From: JBFKUL01 sp041635755
GTDB taxonomy: Bacteria; Pseudomonadota; Gammaproteobacteria; Burkholderiales; SG8-39
Direction: 5' to 3'
DNA: 6,204 nt
Assembly: GCA_041635755.1 (NCBI GenBank)
Contig: JBFKUL010000186.1
Coordinates: forward strand, 1 to 6,204
Both the position numbers and the translations under genes were made by a program. This document shows positions 1 to 6,099 of this stretch, one piece after another; within the stretch, counting starts at the first letter, position 1, and every line of letters begins with the position of its first letter. The notes under the pieces are model-generated. The model made no database searches. It was given only the letters and a program-made list of their open reading frames with translations, and was not told the origin of the DNA.

Positions 1-401
1 ATCATCAGGCCCATCGGCGTCGGCAGCTTCGCCTTGAGGCCGTTCGCCTTGGCCGTCTTCATCGCTGCGTCGCTGTCGACGAACTCGCCCACCGGGTCGG
101 TCAGGTGCGGCCCGACCGGGTGCTGGTCGGCGATCTTGCCGTTCTTCACCGATACGGCGTAGGCCTGCTTGGTCCCGGGTGAGTAGAACAGGTAGCTCCA
201 CTCCTTCGAGGCGCCGTCCGCGCCGACGGTTTGCGTGGCGATGTTGGTGAGCACGGCGTCCTTCTGCCATTTCTGGGCGGCAGCCTGAACGTCCTTGAGC
301 GCGGCGCGGGCTGGCTGCCCTTGCGCCAACGCCCGTCCGCTCGTGGCAAGCGCGAGCGTGAGAAGCAGAATTTGAGCGCAAAGGGACACGCGAACGTGCA
401 T
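1..401 (-). CDS. Exported protein of unknown function, C-terminus beyond window
   Basis: The first 133 residues of a leftward gene are visible; the rest lies beyond the left edge. The N-terminus is a typical Sec signal peptide: Arg4, a hydrophobic run at about residues 11-19, and a likely signal peptidase I site after ALA (residues 24-26, next residue Gln27). The mature part is probably periplasmic. It begins with an amphipathic helix (about 31-50), followed by alternating strand-like segments: KEWSYLFYSP at 66-75 and YAVSVKNGKI at 81-90. This helix-then-strands pattern, with a conserved-looking Trp and Tyr, resembles PepSY-like small exported domains, but I would not assign the family. The ATG is well supported: GGAGGT (407-412) lies five bases upstream. 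It is divergent from the metal transporter; a shared role is only a guess. Confidence 0.75.
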   Translation of the reverse strand, partial: MHVRVSLCAQILLLTLALATSGRALAQGQPARAALKDVQAAAQKWQKDAVLTNIATQTVGADGASKEWSYLFYSPGTKQAYAVSVKNGKIADQHPVGPHLTDPVGEFVDSDAAMKTAKANGLKAKLPTPMGLM

Positions 402-406
402 GGCGG

Positions 407-412
407 ACCTCC
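407..412 (-). promoter_or_regulatory. Ribosome binding site of the exported protein
   Basis: The leftward strand reads GGAGGT five bases before the ATG at 401, close to the ideal Shine-Dalgarno sequence. It fixes the start of the exported protein. The nine bases CGGACCTCC (404-412, rightward strand) recur at 448-456, where no start codon follows on the leftward strand. Confidence 0.7.
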
Positions 413-425
413 AATTGTTGTTGCG

Positions 426-431
426 GTTATA
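426..431 (-). promoter_or_regulatory. Possible -10 box for the exported protein
   Basis: TATAAC on the leftward strand matches five of six bases of the sigma-70 -10 consensus. It would start transcription about 18 bases before the ATG at 401, just enough to include the ribosome binding site. No good -35 box lies 16-18 bases upstream, so the call rests on the -10 alone. Confidence 0.3.
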
Positions 432-481
432 GGGTGTTCCGCGCTGACGGACCTCCCGAGCGCCGTCGCACGTTGCCGCAA

Positions 482-511
482 ATCATGCATTCCACTGCGG
501 CGTACGGTCAA
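482..511 (-). promoter_or_regulatory. Possible sigma-70 promoter for the exported protein
   Basis: On the leftward strand, TTGACC (506-511, five of six matches to -35) is followed after 18 bases by CATGAT (482-487, four of six matches to -10). It would give a leader of about 75 bases for the exported protein. This is an alternative or an addition to the -10 at 426-431. No similarly good rightward promoter for the transporter was seen in 402-571. Confidence 0.25.
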
Positions 512-571
512 GCGCGCGCCTCGCCCACCATGCGCTACGATGCATAGCAGACGGAGCGGAGGAAGCAAGCG

Positions 572-1543
572 ATGAGCGAGCAGGACGGATTGATCTGTGC
601 CTACGTGCTGGATGGGCGCGGCGGCGCGCGCGAGCTGCAGTGGTCCGACATCGAGCGCATTCCGCTCGAGGGCTTCACCTGGGTGCACCTGCATCTCGAG
701 GGCGTGAACACCCGCCGCTGGCTCGAGAAGAGCAGCGGCCTGCCCGAGATCGTGATCGAGGCGCTGACCTACGACGAGGTGCGGCCGCGCTGCACGCCCC
801 TTGGCGACGGGCTGCTGGTGAACCTGCGTGGCGTGAACCTCAATCCGGGCGCCGAGCCGGAGGATATGGTGGCGGTGCGCATCTACATCGATGCCGGGCG
901 CGCGGTCACGGTGCGCCGGCGCCGCATGATGGCGGTGAACGACATTCGCGATCGCCTCACTGCCGGCAACGGTCCGCAGGACGCGGGCGATTTCCTGGTC
1001 GAGCTCGCCATGCGCCTGGTCGAGCGCATGGGGCCGGTGATCGCCGATCTGGACGACGAGATCGACGCGCTAGAGGACCGGGCGATCGCCGAAGCAGAGG
1101 CGGAACTGCGTGCCGAGCTCTGGGAGATCCGTCGCGTGGCGATCGAGCTGCGCCGTTACATCGCGCCGCAGCGCGACGCCATGACGCGCCTCACCACTGA
1201 GCGCGTGCCCTGGATCGATGCACAGGCGGGCCAGCGGCTTCGGGAGGTGGCCGACCGCATCACACGCTACGTCGAGGACCTGGACGCGGCACGTGAGCGT
1301 GCCGCGATCATCCAGGACGAGCTCACCACGCGCCTGGCCGAAGCCATGAACCGCAACATGTACGTGCTCTCGATTATTGCCGCGATTTTCCTGCCGCTTT
1401 CGCTGCTGACGGGGTTGCTCGGCATCAACGTCGGCGGCATTCCGGGCGTCGAGTGGGAATGGGCCTTCTGGTCGGTCACCTTCGGCATCGTCGCAATCGG
1501 CATCCTGGGCTACGTGCTCCTGCGCCGGATGCGCTGGGTGTAG
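572..1543 (+). CDS. zntB: ZntB/CorA-family divalent metal transporter
   Basis: Inner-membrane transporter of the CorA superfamily, ZntB branch. These proteins form pentameric funnels that move Zn2+ or similar divalent cations across the cytoplasmic membrane. At 323 residues it has the usual full length. A cytoplasmic alpha/beta domain (about 1-155) is followed by a long charged helical region (about 155-262, rich in Glu, Arg and Ala) that would form the funnel stalk. Two membrane helices close the C-terminus (about 264-284 and 297-317). The signature after the first membrane helix is GINVGGIPG (284-292). This is the ZntB form; classical CorA Mg2+ channels have GMN here. The protein ends with the short basic tail RRMRW. 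The start is supported by GGAGGA (558-563) eight bases upstream. Nearby genes do not indicate which metal is moved, and no metal-responsive operator was recognised. The family call is firm; zinc specificity is inferred. Confidence 0.92.
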   Translation: MSEQDGLICAYVLDGRGGARELQWSDIERIPLEGFTWVHLHLEGVNTRRWLEKSSGLPEIVIEALTYDEVRPRCTPLGDGLLVNLRGVNLNPGAEPEDMVAVRIYIDAGRAVTVRRRRMMAVNDIRDRLTAGNGPQDAGDFLVELAMRLVERMGPVIADLDDEIDALEDRAIAEAEAELRAELWEIRRVAIELRRYIAPQRDAMTRLTTERVPWIDAQAGQRLREVADRITRYVEDLDAARERAAIIQDELTTRLAEAMNRNMYVLSIIAAIFLPLSLLTGLLGINVGGIPGVEWEWAFWSVTFGIVAIGILGYVLLRRMRWV

Positions 1544-1544
1544 C

Positions 1545-1562
1545 GCGCCCAAGCCCGGGCGC
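1545..1562. terminator. Weak hairpin between convergent genes
   Basis: GCGCCC (1545-1550) can pair with GGGCGC (1557-1562) around a six-base loop, directly after the transporter stop. An alternative stem pairs AAGCCC (1551-1556) with GGGCTT (1573-1578), which reaches into the last codons of the converging phosphodiesterase gene. No T-run follows on either strand, so intrinsic termination is doubtful. The position between two converging stops is the main argument. Confidence 0.25.
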
Positions 1563-1569
1563 ATGCCTG

Positions 1570-2562
1570 TCAGGGCTTGACCGGGGTCGGCGTTGGCACG
1601 GGGAGGCCGCGCTTCGCCATGATCTCGCGCACGCGGTCGGGGTAGTCACTGATGATGCCGTCCACCCCGAGCGCGAGCATGCTGTCGATCGCCGCCGGGT
1701 CGTTCACCGTCCACACCACCACCTTGAGGCCGAGGGCGCGCGCTTCCTTGAGCTTGGCCACGTCGAGATCGCCGAAGTAGGGCGACCAAATCGCGCCGCC
1801 GGCCGCCTTGACCATCTTCGCCACCGAGCCGTGCTCGCGGTAGCGGAACCCGGCCGTCCAGCCCGAGCCCAGGAGCGATTCGGCGGCGATGTTGTCGAGC
1901 CAGCTCTGCTGTGCGCTCAGGTACACCGTCGCGATCTCTGGCGCGTCGCGTTGCACCACCTGCAAGGTGCGCCAATCAAAGGACTGGATGGTGGTCCGCG
2001 CCGCGACGCCGGCGTCGCGCACCGCGGCGATCAGCGCACGCGCGAAGGCCTCCGGCGGCGGCGTCTCGCCGGGCTTTTCCGGGTCGAGCTTGGTCTCGAT
2101 ATTGAAGCGCACCGTTTCGTTGCCGGCCCGGCGCACCAGCGCAAACAGGTCCGCGAGCCGCGGAATGCGCGCGCCGTCGACGCTTTGCTGCTGGGGATAG
2201 CGCGCCGCGTACTTGGTGCCTGACTTGAGGCGCCCGACGTCGTAGCGTTGCAGCTCGGCGTAGGTGAGGGCGTGGATCGCAGGTCCGCGCTTCTCGAGCC
2301 AGTTGCCGTCCGGGCCGCGCACGATGTCCGGGTTGAGCATCGGGTCGTGCGAGATCACCAGAACGCCGTCGCGCGTCACGCCGACATCCAGCTCGAGCGT
2401 CGTGACGCCGATCGAGAGCGCCACCGCAAACGCGGGCAGCGTGTTCTCGGGCGCGAGGCCGCGTGCGCCTCGATGCCCTTGCAGCTCGAGCGCGGCGGCG
2501 CCGAGCGGCAGCAGGAGCGCGGCGAGCGCCGGGAGCGAGCGTCGGAGCGCCGTGCCGCGCAC
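1570..2562 (-). CDS. Exported glycerophosphodiester phosphodiesterase
   Basis: Probable periplasmic glycerophosphodiester phosphodiesterase. It would hydrolyse deacylated phospholipids (glycerophosphodiesters) to sn-glycerol 3-phosphate and an alcohol. A signal peptide (Arg7, Arg8, hydrophobic stretch 9-24) precedes a TIM-barrel GDPD domain (about 27-318). Family signatures are present in order: HRGARGLAPENT (30-41) with catalytic His30 and metal ligand Glu39; ELDV (57-60) with metal ligands Glu57 and Asp59; SHD (71-73) with the second catalytic His72; NIETK (154-158); VWTVND (283-288); and SDYP (305-308). All expected catalytic residues are present, so it should be active. The C-terminus is a short Pro/Thr tail. 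Translation starts at GTG, one base after the TGA of the upstream membrane protein, with no clear Shine-Dalgarno, so coupled translation is likely. No other plausible start precedes the signal peptide. The E. coli GlpQ and UgpQ proteins are relatives, but I cannot assign orthology. Confidence 0.92.
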   Translation of the reverse strand: MRGTALRRSLPALAALLLPLGAAALELQGHRGARGLAPENTLPAFAVALSIGVTTLELDVGVTRDGVLVISHDPMLNPDIVRGPDGNWLEKRGPAIHALTYAELQRYDVGRLKSGTKYAARYPQQQSVDGARIPRLADLFALVRRAGNETVRFNIETKLDPEKPGETPPPEAFARALIAAVRDAGVAARTTIQSFDWRTLQVVQRDAPEIATVYLSAQQSWLDNIAAESLLGSGWTAGFRYREHGSVAKMVKAAGGAIWSPYFGDLDVAKLKEARALGLKVVVWTVNDPAAIDSMLALGVDGIISDYPDRVREIMAKRGLPVPTPTPVKP

Positions 2563-2563
2563 G

Positions 2564-3244
2564 TCAGCGCGTGACCGCGAGCTTCTTGGCGCGCGCGACG
2601 GCCTCGGCCGCGCGCGCGGCCTCGTTTCTCGCGCTGCTGCGCGCCTTTTCGATCAGCGCCTTGTCGATCGCGACAGCAGGGCCGAGCTCGCGGGCGAGCT
2701 CGGCCTGCGCGCTTGGGAAATCGCCCAGCATGCTCTCGTAGGCCTCGATGGCACGCCGGTACTCGGCATTCACCCGGTCCAGATGCTCCTTGCGGCGCAT
2801 CGCCTCGTGGATCCAGTCGCCGCGGCGGCTCCCAACGGTGCCGAAGTGCGCCACGAGCACCTGCGTCGCGTCGTTGACCTGGCTGTGCATTTTCTGCGAC
2901 GCGGCCTGCAGGCGAACGATGCCGTGCGCCGCCGAAAGGTATTCGCCCGCGGCGTAGCCGAGCATGCGGATGCGCTTGACGTCCATGCCCTCGAAGCGCG
3001 CGACGTGCTGGCTCATGGCCGCGACGTGCGTCTCGAGCGTGGCCTGCGTGTCGGGCCGGCCGGCGAGCGCGGGATCGACGCGGATGGCGAGCGCCTCGCG
3101 CAGCCGGTTGCTCGAATCGGTGGCGAGCTCGGTCACCTCGCCGCCCACCGCAACCTTGCGGTACTGGCCCCAGCCGAAAGTGCCCAGGATCGCCACGATG
3201 ATCAGCGCGGCCACCGCAGCGATGATTTTCTGGGTCGTGCTCAT
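2564..3244 (-). CDS. Single-pass membrane protein of unknown family
   Basis: A 226-residue protein I do not recognise. One membrane helix (about 7-24) lies at the N-terminus and is not followed by a signal peptidase site, so it is probably an uncleaved anchor. The rest (25-226) is predicted almost wholly helical and charged. Its last part (about 195-221) is rich in Ala, Lys, Arg and Glu, like a coiled coil. Flanking charges (Lys6 before the helix, Arg29 and Lys30 after) do not settle the topology; a periplasmic helical domain, as in sensor proteins, is possible. No kinase, chemotaxis or enzymatic motif follows. The start is supported by GGGAGA (3254-3259) nine bases upstream. It is the first gene of a two-gene unit with the phosphodiesterase, whose GTG begins one base after this gene's TGA. 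The coupling suggests a shared envelope or phospholipid role, which is inference only. Confidence 0.8.
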   Translation of the reverse strand: MSTTQKIIAAVAALIIVAILGTFGWGQYRKVAVGGEVTELATDSSNRLREALAIRVDPALAGRPDTQATLETHVAAMSQHVARFEGMDVKRIRMLGYAAGEYLSAAHGIVRLQAASQKMHSQVNDATQVLVAHFGTVGSRRGDWIHEAMRRKEHLDRVNAEYRRAIEAYESMLGDFPSAQAELARELGPAVAIDKALIEKARSSARNEAARAAEAVARAKKLAVTR

Positions 3245-3306
3245 GGTGTTGATTCTCCCGGTTTAGCGCCGTCGCGAAAAGCCCCCGCGCCTGCACCTGC
3301 GACGCT

Positions 3307-3316
3307 GTATATATAC
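3307..3316. promoter_or_regulatory. AT palindrome in divergent control region
   Basis: GTATATATAC is a perfect ten-base palindrome and the only strongly AT-rich spot in the 190 bases between the leftward membrane protein and the rightward DehI-family gene. It can serve as a -10 element in both directions (TATATA or TATACA leftward, TATATA rightward). No recognisable -35 box sits at the right distance on either strand. It could instead be a regulator-binding site. Confidence 0.3.
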
Positions 3317-3328
3317 GAGTGCCATGGT

Positions 3329-3340
3329 GGAGGGGAGGAA
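3329..3340 (+). promoter_or_regulatory. Strong purine-rich ribosome binding site
   Basis: GGAGGGGAGGAA carries two overlapping GGAGG cores (3329-3333 and 3334-3338), four to nine bases before ATG 3343. This is one of the strongest Shine-Dalgarno matches in the window. It stands about 95 bases before the DehI-family GTG start, too far to serve it directly. It is the main reason to suspect a translated leader. Confidence 0.4.
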
Positions 3341-3342
3341 CT

Positions 3343-3438
3343 ATGTACGTTGGCTGCGCGGATGGCACGTCAAAGCGGTGCTTGTTGGCAGTTTGCGACA
3401 CGCGCGCGGGCCGACCCTGCGTTAGGGGGCGCCGGTGA
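3343..3438 (+). CDS. Possible 31-residue leader peptide ORF
   Basis: An ATG with a very strong ribosome binding site opens a 31-codon frame. Its TGA stop (3436-3438) overlaps the GTG start (3435-3437) of the DehI-family gene as GTGA. The peptide has four Cys (5, 13, 18, 26), is basic towards the end, and has no signal peptide or membrane segment. Such an overlap would allow termination-reinitiation coupling, so the frame may act as a translated leader. Against it, codons such as TTG TTG GCA GTT are unlike the neighbouring genes, and a frame this short is possible by chance in GC-rich DNA. An inverted repeat, GTGCCAT (3319-3325) and ATGGCAC (3362-3368), encloses its start region. No function is assigned. 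Confidence 0.3.
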   Translation: MYVGCADGTSKRCLLAVCDTRAGRPCVRGRR

Positions 3439-4301
3439 GGGACCTGCACGCGATCGCCGAGGTACCCGAGCGCGGCGCGCCGCCGCCGATCGCCGCGATC
3501 TATGCCGAGATGCGCGACGTGCTCGAGATGCCGTTGGTCAACCTGATCTACCGGCATTTCGCCACGTATCCGGGCTTTCTGCCTTGGGCGTGGAGCGCCG
3601 TGCGGCCGCTGGCCGCCTCAGGCGCGCTGCAACCGCGGGCGCTGCTTCTGCGAAGCGACATTCAGCAGTACGTGGCGCCGCGCGCGCCGGCTCCGGTAGG
3701 CGACGCGGCGCTGGCACAGCATGGGCTCGACGCCGCGACGGCGGGCAGAATCGTCGAGCTGGTCGAGTTCTACAACCGTGGCAACTGCATGAACGTGCTC
3801 GTCATGAAGCTGCTGCTGAAGGCGCTCGACACGCCTCTCGGCAAGGGCATTGACCGTGCCGCGCTGGCGTCCGGTGCGCATCGCGCGGCACGCGCCGCGG
3901 TCGAAGTGCCGCCGATCCCGGCCGTCGAAGGATTGAGTGGGGCGGATCGCGCGCTCGTCGCGGAGCTCAATCGCTACGGCGAGCCCGAAGAGCCGCGTGC
4001 GCTCGCCACGCTTTATCGCCACGCCACGGTGTGGCCGGGCTGTCTCGCGCTGTGGCGCGACCTGCTTGCGCCGCTCGAGCGCGATCGATTTCTGCACGAC
4101 GCGCGCCGATTCACCGGCGAGCGTGCGGCCGCGCATGCCTCGGCGCTCGCACTGCCACCCGGCCTTGGCGCGCCGCCGCCGACCGGGCCGCGCCTGCGCG
4201 CCACCATCGAGGGTTTCTCGTCGGTTACCATCTGCAAGATGATTCCGATCGGCTTGCTGCTGTCGCAGGCGTTCGGCCGGGGCAGACGCCATGGGCGCTG
4301 A
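3435..4301 (+). CDS. DehI-family protein, probably not a classical dehalogenase
   Basis: A 288-residue, all-helical, presumably cytoplasmic protein of the DehI family (group I 2-haloacid dehalogenases, about 295 residues). The internal duplication typical of DehI is visible: YRHFATYPGFL (39-49) in the first half and YRHATVWPGCL (194-204) in the second. Against Pseudomonas putida PP3 DehI (recalled, not searched), Pro33, the ATxPGxLPxAW block (43-53) and Asn117 (DehI Asn114, in the GN motif) are kept. The catalytic Asp189 aligns with Leu193, Ser188 with Thr192, and pocket residues Trp34 and Phe37 are both Leu. Hydrolytic dehalogenation therefore looks unlikely; the true substrate is unknown. 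The GTG start has AGGGGG (3424-3429) five bases upstream, and an in-frame TAG (3423-3425) rules out an upstream extension. The aldo/keto reductase gene overlaps its end by 11 bases, so the two are probably one operon. Confidence 0.82.
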   Translation: MRDLHAIAEVPERGAPPPIAAIYAEMRDVLEMPLVNLIYRHFATYPGFLPWAWSAVRPLAASGALQPRALLLRSDIQQYVAPRAPAPVGDAALAQHGLDAATAGRIVELVEFYNRGNCMNVLVMKLLLKALDTPLGKGIDRAALASGAHRAARAAVEVPPIPAVEGLSGADRALVAELNRYGEPEEPRALATLYRHATVWPGCLALWRDLLAPLERDRFLHDARRFTGERAAAHASALALPPGLGAPPPTGPRLRATIEGFSSVTICKMIPIGLLLSQAFGRGRRHGR

Positions 4302-5127
4302 AGCCGCCGGTCCGATCGCGCTCGGCGACCTCAAGGTCCACCGCCTCGGCCTTGGTGCGATGCGGGTTTGCGGACCCGACGTCTGGGGTCCGCCGAAGGA
4401 CCGTGCCAACGCGCTCAAGGTGCTGCGGCGTGCGCTTGAGCTCGGCGTCAACTTCTTCGACACGGCGGACAGCTACGGTCCGGAAGTCGACGAGACGCTG
4501 ATCGCCGAAGCGCTGCATCCCTATCCGGAGGGATTCGTGATCGGCACCAAGGGCGGGCTGCTGCGCCCGAATCGGCACGCCTGGGACCCCGACGGGCGGC
4601 CGCAGCACCTGAAGCGCGCCCTCGAAGGCAGCCTCAAGCGCCTCAGGCTCGAGCGCATCGACCTGTACCAGTTTCATGCGCCCGATCCAAAGGTGCCCTT
4701 CGCCGAGTCGGTGGGCTGTCTTGCCGAACTGCAGCGCGCCGGCAAGATCCGCCACCTCGGCCTGTCGAACGTCAGCGTGAAGCAGCTGGAGCAGGCGCGG
4801 CGCATCGCGCCGATTGTCTCGGTGCAGAACGCCTACAACCTCGGCGATCGCTCATCCGACGACGTGCTCGGCGCGTGCCAGAAGCTCGGCATCGCGTTCC
4901 TGCCCTGGTATCCGCTTGCGGCCGGGCGCAGCCTGACGCTCACCAAGGTGAAGAAGCTCGCCGCCAAGCACGGTGTGAGCGCGGCGCAGGTGGCGATCGC
5001 GTGGCTGCTCGCGCGCTCGCCGGTCATGCTGCCCATTCCCGGCACCGCCTCGCTTGCGCATCTCGAGGAAAACGTCGCCGCAGCGGCGTTGAAGGTTCCT
5101 CTCGAGGATCTCGCAAGCTTGAACTGA
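4291..5127 (+). CDS. Aldo/keto reductase, YdbC-like
   Basis: Cytoplasmic NADPH-dependent oxidoreductase of the aldo/keto reductase superfamily, reducing an aldehyde or ketone to an alcohol or the reverse. The 278 residues cover one full TIM barrel. The catalytic tetrad is complete: Asp57 in FFDTAD, Tyr62 in DSYGP, Lys87 in GTKGG and His129 in YQFHAP. Cofactor-binding signatures follow: GLSNV (157-161), QNAYN (179-183), and IPGT (249-252) with a later EEN (259-261). The N-terminal GAMRVCGPDVWGPP (22-35) closely resembles E. coli YdbC as I recall it, so this branch (AKR13-like) is the best placement; the substrate cannot be read from sequence. The start codon lies inside the end of the DehI-family gene (11-base overlap), preceded only by a weak GGGG (4279-4282), which suggests coupled translation. 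It stops 25 bases before the stop of the converging dehydrogenase. Confidence 0.92.
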   Translation: MGAEAAGPIALGDLKVHRLGLGAMRVCGPDVWGPPKDRANALKVLRRALELGVNFFDTADSYGPEVDETLIAEALHPYPEGFVIGTKGGLLRPNRHAWDPDGRPQHLKRALEGSLKRLRLERIDLYQFHAPDPKVPFAESVGCLAELQRAGKIRHLGLSNVSVKQLEQARRIAPIVSVQNAYNLGDRSSDDVLGACQKLGIAFLPWYPLAAGRSLTLTKVKKLAAKHGVSAAQVAIAWLLARSPVMLPIPGTASLAHLEENVAAAALKVPLEDLASLN

Positions 5128-5152
5128 TTCCGGGATTGGTTACTCGGCCCGC

Positions 5153-6073
5153 TTAATCGAGCGCATCGCGCAGGGCGTCTTCCGGCACGCGCACCGAGAC
5201 GCCCGCGCGCTCCTCCTGCAGGGTCATGGCAATCCGCGCATCGCGCTCGCCCCAGCCGCGCTGCAGTGCCTCGGCGAGCTCCTTCATGGCGAGCTCACCC
5301 AGCTGCAACGGCACTCCGGCGTCGCGCGCCATCTCGAGCGCGAGGCGCATGTCCTTCTGCGCAAGGCGCAGCGTGTGCGCCGGCGGGTCGTAGCGCCCGG
5401 GCAGGAAGTGCTCGGCGAGCCGGTCGAAGGTGCGCTTGCGCCCGAGCGCGCCGTGGCGCAAGGCGCGAAAAAGCGCAAGCGGCTCGACACCGGCCTTGAC
5501 ACCGAGCGTGAACGCTTCGGCGAGCGCCGCCTGCACGGTGAAGCTCGCGCAGTTGTGGGCGAGCTTGGCAATGGTTCCGGCGCCGATCGATCCGACGTAT
5601 TGCGGCCGATCGCCAATGCGCTCGAGCAGCGGCCGGCAGCGCGCATAGGTTGCGGCATCGCCGCCGACCCAAATCGCGAGCCGGCCTTCCTTCGCACCTT
5701 GCGGTCCGCCGCTTACCGGCGCATCGAGCAGCTGCGCACCTTGCGCCGCGAGCCGCGCATGCAGGCTGCGCACGCTCGGGGGTGAGTTCGTGCTCAGCTC
5801 GATCCATGCGGCGCCTGGCGCGAGCGTCTCGGCGAGACCGCGCGGACCGAACCCCACGCTCTCCACCTCGGCGGGCCCGGGAAGCGAGGTAAACACCACG
5901 TCGGCGTGTTGTGCCGCCTCGGCGGGGCTCGCCGCCCAGCGTGCGCCCGCGGCCAGCAGCGCGCCCGCAGCATCGGGCAGCACGTCGTGGACCTTCAGCG
6001 AATAACCGGCGCGCAACAGGTTGAGGGCCATGTGGCGGCCCATCGCGCCCAGACCGATGAAACCGACGCGCAT
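5153..6073 (-). CDS. 3-hydroxyisobutyrate dehydrogenase-family oxidoreductase
   Basis: NAD(P)-dependent beta-hydroxyacid dehydrogenase, cytoplasmic, 306 residues. The family oxidises 3-hydroxyisobutyrate or reduces tartronate semialdehyde and related short acids. An N-terminal Rossmann domain opens with GFIGLGAMG (4-12); Asp30 ends its second strand. The substrate-binding motif DAPVSGG (117-123) is intact. Catalytic Lys170 sits in GAGTIAKLAHN (164-174), and Lys240 in QKDM (239-242) is also conserved in the family. An all-helical C-terminal domain follows. It should be active, but motifs alone do not separate 3-hydroxyisobutyrate, tartronate semialdehyde (GarR-like) or succinic semialdehyde reductases. 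I chose the ATG at 6073 because it directly precedes the Rossmann strand and has GGGAGAG (6078-6084) upstream. A GTG at 6100 would add nine residues but lacks a ribosome binding site. It converges on the reductase gene; no terminator is visible in the 25 bases between. Confidence 0.92.
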   Translation of the reverse strand: MRVGFIGLGAMGRHMALNLLRAGYSLKVHDVLPDAAGALLAAGARWAASPAEAAQHADVVFTSLPGPAEVESVGFGPRGLAETLAPGAAWIELSTNSPPSVRSLHARLAAQGAQLLDAPVSGGPQGAKEGRLAIWVGGDAATYARCRPLLERIGDRPQYVGSIGAGTIAKLAHNCASFTVQAALAEAFTLGVKAGVEPLALFRALRHGALGRKRTFDRLAEHFLPGRYDPPAHTLRLAQKDMRLALEMARDAGVPLQLGELAMKELAEALQRGWGERDARIAMTLQEERAGVSVRVPEDALRDALD

Positions 6074-6077
6074 GGCG

Positions 6078-6084
6078 CTCTCCC
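6078..6084 (-). promoter_or_regulatory. Ribosome binding site deciding the dehydrogenase start
   Basis: GGGAGAG on the leftward strand lies four bases before ATG 6073 (six from its GGGAG core). It selects this ATG over the in-frame GTG at 6100, which has no purine-rich sequence in front. Confidence 0.6.
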
Positions 6085-6088
6085 GAGT

Positions 6089-6099
6089 TGGCACTGCCA
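6089..6099. repeat. Short dyad upstream of the dehydrogenase
   Basis: TGGCA-C-TGCCA is a perfect 11-base dyad just upstream of the dehydrogenase ribosome binding site. The one-base centre rules out an RNA hairpin of full length, so if meaningful it would be a DNA-binding half-site pair. Dyads of this size also arise by chance. Confidence 0.2.

Noticed and set aside
485..545. Two ATGCAT palindromes (485-490 and 540-545) upstream of the transporter
   Set aside because: Six-base palindromes are common by chance, and the copies share no flanking sequence.
3362..3382. TGGCACG resembling a sigma-54 -24 box
   Set aside because: No GC element lies at the required ten-base distance from the GG, so the -12 box is missing.
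3324..3425. ATG frame of 33 codons in the same frame as the DehI-family gene, ending in TAG
   Set aside because: It has no good ribosome binding site, its stop lies before the GTG start, and the predicted peptide does not resemble a DehI N-terminus. The gene after the GTG already aligns from its first residues, so a broken N-terminus is not needed.
2264..3853. Long rightward frame of 529 codons across 2264-3853
   Set aside because: It is antisense to the phosphodiesterase and membrane protein genes and overlaps the DehI-family gene in another frame. Its Arg/Ala-rich composition is typical of shadow frames in GC-rich DNA, and no motif supports it.
5128..5152. Possible terminator between the converging reductase and dehydrogenase genes
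   Set aside because: The 25 bases hold no stable inverted repeat and no T-run.
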